From NCBI GenBank assembly GCA_037176885.1, contig JAWWNJ010000059.1:310001-374000 (forward strand): a stretch of DNA of 64,000 nucleotides. Reading direction: 5' to 3'. This document shows positions 53,863 to 64,000 of this stretch, piece after piece. Under the pieces are notes generated by a model. That model did no database searches, had not been told where the DNA came from, and saw only the letters and a program-made list of their open reading frames with translations. The position numbers and the translations under genes are program-made. Numbering within the stretch: the first letter of the stretch is position 1; every line of letters begins with the position of its first letter. Source of the DNA: Favolaschia claudopus (taxonomy: Eukaryota > Basidiomycota > Agaricomycetes > Agaricales > Mycenaceae).

Positions 53863-55552
53863 TCGCTACTCAAGCCCTCCGCTTCAGGGTGCTAGAGGCG
53901 AAGCGGCAGGCGCGCGCTGCTTGAGCGCGCTCCTACCGTCAAAATTGGCAAATCATCTTTCACGATCAAATATCACCGCACGGTTTCCCTCATGATCCAC
54001 GCTCTATCCTTCGAAATATTTACGAATCATATTTGCATTCTCCGCCCTATCCATACTCAAGCCCTCTATCTCGACCCCTCGCATTCATGTTCAAGACTCG
54101 CAAGTCCACGCAGTCCAATCTCGATGACGCACCACAATTCTTGGGATTTTGATTTCGCGATGTTCGCGATGTTCTCCGAGTCGCCTTCGCGAAATCACAT
54201 TCATCTTATCGTATGTTTTCAATTTTAGTTCGCGTCTTGAAGCAAGATCTACGGTTGAAATTCAGCTTCCTATTCAAGTCTGAGAATTTAGCCCTTCAAC
54301 CTTTCTGCTTAATACATCCCAATCTCTGCCATTGAAACTACACCTTCATTCCCTCTAATGTTCGCACTATTGCATCAATGCCAAAGTGATGAAACTCTCA
54401 TTTTCATACTCAAGCTCACACCGATTTTCCATCATGTTGCACGATCTCATCCCGGCCCAGTGGCTAACCATTCACACACACGCGTACTTATCTCTCACCT
54501 TTCACACTAGAGTCGGCGTCATTCTGATGTCTAGCCTCAGTAATCTCCAATCTCACGAATTACCTCACGTTTTATGACGATGTCTTCAGCGACATCTCGT
54601 ACGGCTACACTTTCCATTCGCATCTATGCTCAATGTTGCCTTCCAATGCTCACATCCACGGTTAAAGTGATCTCATTTCTTTCAAGGCTCAAATTTTTCC
54701 CCGCCATTCACATAAAATACCCCTTCCTGGTCAAGCATTTCCATTTAGCTCCCTGGGGCGTCCCTTAAGGCCTCTCTACTCTCTCAATACCGTCGCTTCG
54801 CATTTCTCCTTCGCAGTTTGCTCATTGCTTTTCAACCATACCACATCACGCGCTGATTCACTTGAATCCATAATTCCTCAAAGGCTTGCCTCTTTCTCTT
54901 TCCAATCCCCGAAGAGCATCAGTCACCCGCGACTTACATTCACACTCAAGCGCCTTCCGCTCACACACTGCCTGACGCTAACGATCAAATACTTATTTCA
55001 AGCCCAGGTGATAACCATTTCACATTCAAGCTCACTCGGTGCACGTGTCAGTGCAGAATCTGATGCTCACGGCACCTCGCTGACATTCAAATTTCAATTC
55101 CATACGCTGGTTCACGGCCATTGTCACGTTACAAGTTATCAACCTTCAACTGGCTTATCCATTAGAGTCAACCAATTTCTTAACGCAAATCCTGGCCATT
55201 AAAAATTTGACTACTCAGCATTAACAGCTACACCATTCACCATTACACGCACTCGTCGCACTCGCAATCTCCTAACGATTACCACCCACCGACAGTTGTC
55301 TGAAGCCGGTTCAAAATCGAAGGCTTACCGTGACCGAAACTGCTCCGTTTTGCATTCCATTCTGCGTCCCTGATGGACCCGCAACTTCACATCCTCTGGC
55401 AGCTGCCACAAGCAACTGTCTCACTACATTGAATGGTTTCTTCCCGGCCGTCAACATCGTCTTTATGCCGTCAAACCACGATATACAAGAGAACATCGTT
55501 TTCCGGATTAACTTGTGTCGGCATTCTAAGAGGCATTTCACCGATATCCTTA
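53863..55552. other. No supported gene; pyrimidine-rich on the plus strand
   Basis: The plus strand is rich in C and T with recurring 'cattcac', 'ttcaagc' and 'tctca' words, giving long but featureless open frames. No domain was recognised. Confidence 0.4.
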
Positions 55553-56933
55553 CAGCAGTTTGCAGAAGTAATCACACTCCTGGGAATTTTATGTAAAGAG
55601 AGCATCCGAGACACCTCTTCTTTCCTCCCCCATATCTCACTCAATTCCCGACGGATTCACTTGATTTCGGTATCGATGAGCTCGCCGTAGGCCGCGCTTT
55701 ACGTTCCAGGTCTTTCCTTCTCGAAATTCCGACTTTCGCTTTGGCCGACTTCCACCTTGCTCGGCGTCGTCGACGCCGTCTTAGACGCAATTCCCGGTCA
55801 ATTCGCACGTATCCGGGCGCGTTTGGAAGAGATTTTTGGTCGCTTGCCGCCCATATCTCGTCTGAAGCTTGAACCTTGCTGCCAGGTGCCTCCATCAGCC
55901 ATCGTTTTTGACTGCTGGGGCTTATTTTCCTCGTCTTGCTTCCCTGGTGAGTAATAATGTTCTCCTCTCAGGCTGCAAAGATTATGAGCTAACATTATCT
56001 CCTACAACGTTTTCGCAGTAAACTGATGCTAGATATGTTCACCGAAGCACAAAAAGATACAGTACAATCGCTCGGAACAAATCATCAATGTTTCTAGTCG
56101 TCTAGCTCCCTCTCTAGTCCCCGCACCCTCTCCTGTTTCGAACCTCATGTTTCCCATTCCTGCGACTCATTCTACATACCTTGGGCAGCAGCTACTATCT
56201 CACTGCCCGATTTTCCTTGCACTTTAGCCAGGATTGTGAAATAGCGTCACTTTGTATGCATACTTTGACTCGCCATTCTATACCTTGTAACAATGTTACA
56301 TCATGATGAATACCATGCCGGATGGGAGGTCCGCATCTCTCATCGGCTCACTACAGTATTTTCCAGCGCTGGGGAATACAAAATTGCTGTACTGTGCGAG
56401 AAGCCGATGTCTTGAGCCGTCTGGAACGTAATTGGCAAGTTTCGGGCGGATTGAAGGCGCAAACGTTTACGGCTGAATCAGAGGAGTGACTAGAGACAAT
56501 TCAAGGCCAGAATTAACGAATATTCTGGATTCAGTATGCTGTTACGCACCGGGAAACAAAAAGACAAGCCCAAGGATGCAGAGGTGATGCGACAACACGG
56601 TTCTATTAGAAAACATTGTATCAGAAACAGCTACTGGTAAAAAGCGGTAAAAATCTCTTCCAAACGCGCCCGGATACGTGCGAATTGACCGGGAATTGCG
56701 TCTAGGACGGCGTCGACGACGCCGAGCAAGGTGGAAGTCGGCCAAAGCGAAAGTCGGAATTTCGAGAAGGAAAGACCTGGAACGTAAAGCGCGGCCTACG
56801 GCGAGCTCATCGATACCGAAATCAAGTGAATCCGTCGGGAATTGAGTGAGATATGGGGGAGGAAAGAAGAGGTGTCTCGGATGCTCTCTTTACATAAAAT
56901 TCCCAGGAGTGTCATTACTTCTGCAAACTGCTG
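55553..56933. repeat. Long inverted-repeat element (1381 bp, ~285-bp arms, TA duplication)
   Basis: The left arm 55553-55838 (cagcagtttgcagaagtaat...) is almost the exact complement of 56652-56933. TA lies outside each end (55551-55552, 56934-56935). The arms hold the words acgttccaggtctttccttc and cgtcgtcgacgccgtc. The spacer of about 810 bp has no recognisable gene. Confidence 0.8.
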
Positions 56934-58234
56934 TAATAGCTACGCATTATCGAACCTGTCCTTCAAGTCAAATTCATACATTGACGCTATTTGATTGCGC
57001 TGCCTCGATCAATTGACTTTTTTTTCAAGGCATAATCCTCAAGAAGCCATGGTCCGTCGACGCAACCTATTGGGCTCCAACTCAATACTCCAATACTTCC
57101 TCTATACATCCAATTCACGGGTTCTTCCTATTCTAGCTCAACCTCATAGATTTTCCTCGACTTCACGGAACGTGATTCCCTGGATCTTCATTAAGTTTAT
57201 GCTTGCTTTTCCTTCGCGACCTTCGGACCTTCTTCAATTTTAAATTCCACATATCTTCCATCGGGCCTGAGACGTAATCATGGTACCTCTTTGATAATGA
57301 TATTCAATTACTCAAGATTACGGCGCGAACACTTCAGATTCTACTCAAGTTCAACTAACAATCCCCTACTGCTCTCTATTCATACTCTTTCAAATGGGAT
57401 AGTATCCAATTAAAGGCAACTACTTCCTCCCAGCTTATCACTCTCGAGTCTCGATAGTTTCATCAAGACACGTTTAACACCGAAATCCAATAACACACAG
57501 GATTCCTTCTTGACTCCATCACGGCAGCGCATTTCCGAAGCTGTTTGTCCCAAGAAGCAATCTTGCCACTCCCGCATTCCACTCAACCAAGTTGTTTCGA
57601 ATTTCATGACCCAAATCAAGTCAATTCAAAGCCGCCTTCTGTTTTGGGTTAGCCGTGGGCCTGTGGGATCCCCTCGTCTGGGCGTCTCTTTTTGGGTTCA
57701 TCCTCGCGCATCCCATCACCCCACCACCTGGGCGCCAGCGGCGAAGGCTCATCGCCGCTGTGTGTTCCCCACACCCACATCTATGTGGCTGTCCCATTGC
57801 CGAAACGAACGAAGCACACTGTAGAGAGAAGTCACAGCCGGTATGACCGCGCCGCGGTTATTTGATTTTTCGCGCGGTTATTCTGACCGCCTAAATTTTG
57901 ACCGTGGCCTGCCACGGTCATGCCGACTGTGCGCCGCACAGTCATTCTCAACACAGTCAATCTGGCTGTTCCTGTCATATGTTGCTACAAGTCTTTATTC
58001 TGTTGAGTCTAATACACAATATCACACCATAAAGTCTATACTGCCTATAACTACCCATAAATCCCGTGTTTTTACAAGCTCGTAAACCACAGTCAGATCA
58101 GCCGTGTCGGCGGTCAAACCGGCTGTGGCGGCGCGGTCAGCCTGACTGCGGCCCCACAGTCGGACCATCCCGTACCATGGTCAGATTGACCAAGGAAGTG
58201 TTTATTCGTCAAACCCATGCAATGAGAGGGTTTA
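56934..58234. other. No supported gene; GC-rich palindromic patch
   Basis: Between about 57838 and 58190 short complementary words crowd together (gaccgtgg/ccacggtc, gactgtg/cacagtc, gcggtca/tgaccgc). This may be a decayed palindromic element. I saw no gene. Confidence 0.35.
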
Positions 58235-59456
58235 TTGCAGTTTGCAAATATATTGGCACAGCCGCATTTTGATAGAATTTTGAGGCGCTACAGTATATGA
58301 TTTATTCCTCCCTCAATTCCGAGTGGATTCCTTTGAGACCATAACCAAAATTCACCGTTTTGCGAGGCGCATCCAGCCATACCAAATTTGTAGCGAAATA
58401 CGCGAATCTCAAAATCTCAATATCCTACCAACAGCTGTTCGGCGAGTGAAATTACGCCGTAAAATCAGGGCGCTTTGAGAGAAAGTCCAAGGTAGAAAGT
58501 GTTCATATACCTATCGGCTACATACCTGAAACAAAACGGGGGCGGATTGACGCGCCCGCGATGCGTCGAAGAAGCTCATCATTTGGTTATGATGATCCGC
58601 GGTCACTTGGGATGCTTTGCCTCTTTCTTCCACCCTCTTAGGCCTCTGTCGGTCCGCGAGCGCTTCAGACTACTTAAGAGGGCACCGGGAGACCCGTTCC
58701 TTGTTGGATTTGCCTAGTGTATCTTTTATGCAAAGGAAGGAAGCAACAATACGCTATCTATTCGGCCGTAGTACCAAGATTTGTCCAAGACTCTGGGGTC
58801 GAACATGGAAGCCAACCTTCAAGGCATTCTGCAGAATCTGCAATCAAGCTTGGGCCCTTTCTCGATGTCTTGGAGCGCCCCGTAGATCATGAAGAGGCTC
58901 TTACCTGCTGAGATGCCGCCAGTGGTACCTTGAACGGGGTACACTCAGTGGCCCTGGTGTGTCACTACAAGGTGTTGTTCCTCAAAGCTCCGCTAAGCGT
59001 GGACCCAGAGCGTTGAGAAGGCATTTGGGGTACGCTATTGACCTTTGAGCAAGCAGCCCTTTCTTCCTGCACTGAGCTTTCGCGGTGGCAACCCGTCCGA
59101 TCAGCGCATTGATTGGCCTTCTTCGACGCGTCGCGGCCGCGTCAATCCGCCCTCATTTTGTTCCAAACTTGAGAGGTGTGTAGCCGGGAGGTATTCAAAC
59201 AGTTCATACCTTGAACTTTTACCTCAAAGCACCCTGATCTCACCGTGTAAATTCACGCGCCGAACGGTTATTGAAGGATATTGAGATTTTTAGACACGCG
59301 TATTTAGCTATAAATTTGGTATGGCTGGATGCGCCTCCCAAAACGGTGAATTTTGGTTATGGTCTCAAAGGAATCCACCCGGAATTGAGGGAGGAATACT
59401 GAGGCAACTCAAAATTCTACAAAATGCGGCTGTGCCAATACATATGCAAACTGCAA
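58235..59456. repeat. Long inverted-repeat element (1222 bp, TA duplication)
   Basis: The left end ttgcagtttgcaaatatatt and right end (catatgcaaactgcaa) are inverted, and complementarity continues through ccaaaattcaccgttttgcg / aaaacggtgaattttgg and, after a gap, gggcggattgacgcgcc / gcgtcaatccgccc. TA lies on both sides (58233-58234, 59457-59458). The interior (58620-59100) is not recognised. Confidence 0.75.
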
Positions 59457-60354
59457 TAATATAATATCAGATTGTACATAGCGGCACTCTGCGCTCATCG
59501 CAGGTTTTTTTGTATCGAAATTTAACACTATCGTTCCCATCACCTCGTTCCCGCCTAAACATCGACCAAGGTAGCCCTACATCTCACAAGCCCTCATCGT
59601 CGCCCACGCAACTCGGACGCTGCACCGACATCAGCAATCCCGGGTTTTTGACATAGATGCCGGTAGCGGCCGTAGCCTGTGGTAGATCCAGGCCGACTTA
59701 CGTAGCCGTCTGTAGATCCGCGGCTGCTATGTAGTTCTCTGTAGAAATGGGGCGCCTTTGTAGTTCTCCGTAGACTGCCGTCCACGTATTCTTTGACCCG
59801 GCCACCACTTACTATACAAGCAGTGAGGTGCCGCCGTCGCGGCGTCATACTACCGTGAATCGGAACGTGAGTCGCGAGAATTCCCCCGCCTCATACGGCG
59901 AATTGTTTCTGATACGCAAGCCAAAAGATTTGAATCCGTCCTCAAACAAAGGAAGGCAAATGTGTCCGTGTATACATTGAATAAACAAAATGAAGAACAA
60001 AACAATAGAATGAATGCAAATTTATAGATGGTCTGTACTGGTTAAAGCGGACATTCGCATCCGCGTACTTACCATCGCCTCGTCATCCCTATCACACGCG
60101 CCCTCCTCGACCCCAAATCCCACTCTCCCCTCCGCCCTCCGCCTCCTGCCCGTTCACTCTCTGGAGGGGATTTGCGTACGACTGATCATACTACGGTAAC
60201 TTCAAGCCAGCGCCAGTCTCCCTCTCCTCCATCCCACTCCCAGCCGTCCTCGTGACATCCCCCTCCGCTGCATCCTTCCACACGTTGACACGTTCACCAG
60301 CGTCGCGCTTGTCGTCTTCCAGTCCCGCGCAGCTCTGCACCTCCCTCTCCCCAC
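59457..60354. other. No supported gene
   Basis: A 'gtagttctctgtag' / 'tagttctccgtag' motif repeats at about 59730-59775, and 'gtagc' words recur. No coding motif is recognised. Confidence 0.35.
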
Positions 60355-61080
60355 CTAGCACCGCATATCACCCGTGAATGTTGTCATTCCTCGAAAAGGC
60401 GGAATCGGCGTGAACGGCGCTGGCGTATACCCACCCCGCCGACTCGATGCGAGCACCCCCGGCTGCGGGACCCCTTCCATATTGTGAAACGGCGTGCCGG
60501 TGTTGTAGTCCCGGAAACTGAGAGACCTGATGTCAGCTGAGAAATGAGAGGAGAAGTCGACGAAGACACGCACCACCAGGAAGGAAAATATGCTTAGCAT
60601 TGATAGAAAGCGTATTGACGATGGCGTTATGCCCACTGAAATCAAAAACAAAAGTGCCGATGAGATTCCGTTTCTTGATGTTGTTACCGCCGGCGGAGCC
60701 TGACGCGAGAAAGTATTCTATCGGGAGGATAGCGAGTGCTCGGACGTATTTTTTGTGGTGTGGGAGTGTTACGCGTGTTGTGCCTGCGGCGGAATCCCAT
60801 AGCCTATGATATAATCAATTAGAGATCAATGAACAAATAAGATGGAGAAAGGAGACACACCAGACAGGGCGAGAGCGGCGAGCGCATGACTCGAGTCGTT
60901 TGTAGCGTCGGAGAGCGCCGAGGGAGGCACCGTGGTCGTGAGCTAGATGTGGGGTGGGTGTTATTGCGTAAGAGGCGAATCGAGGGCTCGAAAACGGGCT
61001 GCGTCGGAGGTATAGGATTGTTGTTGAACCAAAACAAGGTGGTGGGCTGTGTGGTCATGGTCTGAACGGCGCCGCGGTCG
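60355..61080 (-). pseudogene. Prp46/PRL1-like WD40 protein fragment
   Basis: The minus strand reads LWDSAAGTTRVTLPHHKKYV, RALAILPIEYFLASGSAGGN, NIKKRNLIGTFVFDFSGHNA, IVNTLSIN, then after an intron starting at 60573 FRDYNTGTPFHNMEGVPQPG and an end at 60355. In Prp46/PRL1 (a spliceosomal NineTeen-complex WD40 protein) the corresponding blade reads '.ASgSaGGNNIKkWk.peG.fv.nfsGHnAivNtl', then 'W.D..tGt.fQ....vpQPGsL'. Here the tryptophan of the IKKW dipeptide is replaced (KKRN) and the last blade is cut. Upstream WD40 blades are not convincing, so this is a partial, degenerate copy. Confidence 0.55.
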
Positions 61081-61820
61081 CAGGCTGAGGCCGCTGAGGA
61101 GGTATTGTCGACGTTGAGGGGAGCTTGTCAAACTCAAGAGTGTGTGAGATGTGTCCAGGACGGCGAGAACGTTGAGAGATGAGGAGGGCAAGATGAAGGA
61201 AGGGGGCGGTCGTCAGCCACGGCGGGTATGGTGGGCGAGGGGAGACAGCTGCGCTAGCCTTCGCGTCGTCGATAGCGGCAGCAGATAATAAGACGGCGGC
61301 AATGACTGGGCAACAGAGCACCGTTGGCCGAGAGTAGCTTGGGTGGTTGAGGCGGAGAATGGGGCGGAAGGTTGAATGGAACCATGGCGACGGAAGGTAG
61401 AGCGAAAATCGGGATAATGGAGGATAGCGGACTTGGTGAAAATTCTCTAAGTCCGCACATCAGTCACGAGTCACAACCACATGACTCGGTGACTTTGGTT
61501 CGAAACAAATATTTGGCTGTCACCCCGCTTTCCTTTCCTTCCACTACCATCTCCCTCAACACCATTCCCCTCGACCGCCTCCTTCTCTGACCTTGTCGTC
61601 CCCGTCAACGTTACTGGCGTCGACATGCTCCTGTATCTATCCGGGCTTTCTGTCTAGGAGTGGCGACCGTCGGCAGAGGCATCGCTGTGAAACAGGTTAG
61701 TCGTACAATCTCCATCGTGCGTCGTCGTGCACTCACTTCTGCGCGTCGACGCGTCTTGGACGCGTCGCTCCTGGCCGGAAGCCTCCTGGAATGTCTCAAG
61801 ATGATGAGGGATGGCTTTCC
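61081..61820. other. No supported gene
   Basis: Proline- and arginine-rich open frames occur on the minus strand, possibly the decayed N-terminal part of the WD40 gene. I see no blade motif. Confidence 0.3.
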
Positions 61821-62332
61821 CAGTGTTGTGCCTAAGCCCTAAGGCCTTAGCCTAAGCCTTTTAGCGTGCAGCCAGATTTTCGGAATTTACTGCTAAGGCC
61901 TTAGAGACCCACGTGCTGATGACATAAACTGCCGAGCCATTGGTTGCCGGAGCACAACCGAGTCTGCAAGGTCTTTATCATCCTTCTAAAATGCCTGCCG
62001 ATGCACCTGCAGGGGGCCGTCCGGGCACCTGGCCAACAACCAAGCTTTGATGTCTACACACTTGTTAATAATAGTTGTTGACTATAGGTGAGTCCGGAAT
62101 AATTTTGTGTTGACAACTAAGAATCTGGAGCAGAAAGGGGTAGGGAATACTACATACTCAGGCGCTCAGGGAAGAAATGGAGAAGCGTCAGGAAATAAAA
62201 CATTCTTTCAAAAATTATCTTTTTAAGGTGTCTAAGCCCTCTAAGCCCTAAGCCAGCCTAAGCCCTAAGCCCTATGCTAAGCCCTAAGAGCGTGCCGGGG
62301 GGTCGTAAACTAAGGCCTTGGGCACATCACTG
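61821..62332. repeat. hAT-like non-autonomous element with CCCTAAG repeats
   Basis: It begins cagtgttgtgcctaagccct and ends ctaaggccttgggcacatcactg. The 8-mer ggctttcc is duplicated at 61813-61820 and 62333-62340. A CAGTG-type end with an 8-bp duplication is the hAT pattern. Near both ends are clusters of taagccc/ccctaag words (at least six between 62226 and 62290). It is 512 bp and non-coding. Confidence 0.75.
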
Positions 62333-62459
62333 GGCTTTCCTCAAGAATGGGTGACCTCGGATATGTCAACTCAGGAGATTACTCGTAGATTTTATTCTTG
62401 TTTCATTCGCGATATTTTTCAAGAGTCAAGCCCTATTGTAAGATAATCAAACCCCATTA

Positions 62460-63194
62460 CAGCGGTTTCCAAAATTCTTGCCCACGATCAAAAACGTCAC
62501 AGAAAATTGTTTTAATTCGGAAAATTCTAGAAAATCTGTTCTCTTCCTTTCTATGCTACAGAGTCCTAATACACTCTCCTTACACCTCTTGAGGCCTCTC
62601 TCTTTCATGCTTGAGCACCAAAAACACGCAAACGGGTGGAATATGACCCCTCCCAGCCTTGCTGGACAAGCAGGCGGAGGCCTCGCCCTTAGCGGCACAG
62701 AAACTAGCTGAAACCAGCCAGCAGTCCGCGACAACCATTTCTTAGCCCACGCGCCGCATTCCCGTGTGGACAATGAAGCTGAGAGACCTTTGAGAATGGT
62801 TTTTGACGGTAAAGTTTTGAAAGCGTCCTGCCACGTCAGCAGATTGTCTGCCAGAACAAGGTCGAATACGTATGGGAGCTGAGTGAGGGACTGGTGGGGG
62901 GTGTTCAACAAGGTATGAGGGCCTTAAAGCCAATTTTGAGACGCTTTCAGAGCTTTTCAGAGCTGCCCACAAGTTTCGAAGCGCTGACGTGGCACATCGA
63001 GGCACAATACATAGCAGCGACAGCAGCGCCGTTATCAAGCCCAGTCAATGCCAGAAGGTTAATTTACATGTCATGGCTCTTGTAGACTATGTTTGACCCT
63101 TCTACAAAGGCGGCATGTTTTTGTAGAATTTTCCGAATTAAAACATTTTTTCTGTGACGTTTTTGATCGTGGGCAAGAATTTTGGGAACCGCTG
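62460..63194. repeat. Inverted-repeat element (735 bp, ~80-bp TIRs, TA duplication)
   Basis: The left end cagcggtttccaaaattctt (then gcccacgatcaaaaacgtca) is inverted at 63115-63194, with TA outside each end. The terminus cagcgg resembles cagcag of the 1381-bp element, so they may share a transposase. Confidence 0.75.
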
Positions 63195-64000
63195 TAATAT
63201 ATTCGTATTTGGCCACCGCTAATCTGGAGGAGGAGAATGGTTGATCCGTGTGTGGTTGCGGAAAGCCCAGATAAGACACAAATCTAAATCAGACGCAGGG
63301 ACTGCGGGCAAAATACACTCGCCGCCTTGTTCGCCCGTCGTCTTTGTCCAAGCCAGGTGAATGCTAATGACTTCCTTGCCATTGGAAATCCGCTTGCAGC
63401 GGCAAGTATCCAGAAGCCGCGTGAATTTATTCTTGTTCCGAACGAGGAGCTCCTCGAGACGACGACAACCCTGGACCCAAAATTCCGTGAGTGCTGCAGC
63501 CCAAGACGCTGCACCCAGAGGAGAATTGAGATCAAGAGAGGAGCGGTATGCCCGAAGGTGGTCTCGGCCTCGCGGAGTGCAACCCCACGTCGGTCTGCCG
63601 CTTTCTTGTGCAGGGAGAGAACAGGCCCGTCACCGTCACCGTTCCACACCGCGTTGTTGTAGAGATGCCATAGACGAGGTCCATTGATCTGAAAGCTACT
63701 TGCCCAAGAACCAAGAGAAACCAGTGAATACGTATCCAATAATAATGTTTGGTACAGGTTTGTTTGGAGCTTATTTCAAGTTTTCTGCCATTTTTCAATC
63801 ACAACAAGTTGTACATCTGTGCATCGAAATTGAATATAATATCAGCGTTTAGCCCAATTAGAATACATATGGCTAGACGGTTTGGCAAGCTAATAGACAT
63901 CACGATATCGAGCCTGAGAATTCTGGATTTTCCGACACACACCTGGGCGAGACGAAAGCGGGAGCTGTGGACGGTGTCGCGGATCCGCTGGGACATCAAG
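63195..64000. other. No supported gene
   Basis: A minus frame (63284-63739) and overlapping plus frames are open but show no motif I recognise. Confidence 0.35.

Noticed and set aside
62226..62290. Interstitial telomere
   Set aside because: The unit is CCCTAAG with irregular spacing inside a bordered hAT-like element, not a regular TTAGGG array.

Overview
The window looks like a transposon-dense region from a mushroom-forming basidiomycete (Agaricomycetes). The reasons are short (about 43-62 bp) GT-AG introns, families I know mainly from Agaricomycetes (Plavaka-type transposase, DUF6698, a G-domain protein with a membrane-like tail, a SET protein family, RecQ-like SF2 helicases, an 'EGALG' protein family), and basidiomycete types of LINE, Copia, Gypsy, DIRS/Ngaro and Helitron. 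All family assignments come from reading translated motifs; no search was run.

0-15 kb: an intron-rich reverse-transcriptase tail (1.4-2.4 kb, minus). Then a DUF6698 gene (minus, 7758 to 3005) split by a LINE with a 13-bp target duplication and an (ATC)n tail; that LINE is itself hit by two elements with TA duplications. Next come a long Plavaka transposase gene (12142 to 7930, minus), a Copia gag fragment and a LINE RT fragment that meet exactly at a 195-bp MITE, and a palindromic MITE.

15-32 kb: a decayed G-domain (GTPase-type) protein gene, two MITEs, a SET-domain gene with a frameshift, a tandem array, a DIRS/Ngaro-like gag-RT fragment abutting a Copia protease/integrase fragment, a LINE gag, a Helitron N-terminal fragment next to a second copy of the 195-bp MITE, and two divergently oriented Gypsy fragments.

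32-46 kb: a three-RRM RNA-binding gene (Nam8/Ngr1/TIA-1 type) that looks nearly intact, then nested non-autonomous elements. One composite (36-40 kb) is best explained by an inversion between two inverted repeats. A Copia RT/RNase H pseudogene, several palindromic MITEs and a third copy of the 195-bp MITE, split by a CACTG-ended element, follow.

46-64 kb: a Copia RNase H fragment; a minus-strand gene in which a Helitron Rep (HUH) nuclease continues in the same reading frame into a RecQ-like SF2 helicase; an EGALG-family protein; a decayed membrane-protein-like gene; long inverted-repeat elements of 0.7-1.4 kb with TA duplications; a Prp46/PRL1-like WD40 fragment; and a hAT-like element (8-bp duplication) rich in CCCTAAG motifs.

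Most genes are broken. The best candidates for working genes are the RRM gene, the Plavaka transposase and the EGALG protein. The most unusual object is the Helitron Rep/RecQ fusion at 47.2-49.9 kb. I could not follow expression or regulation beyond splice signals.
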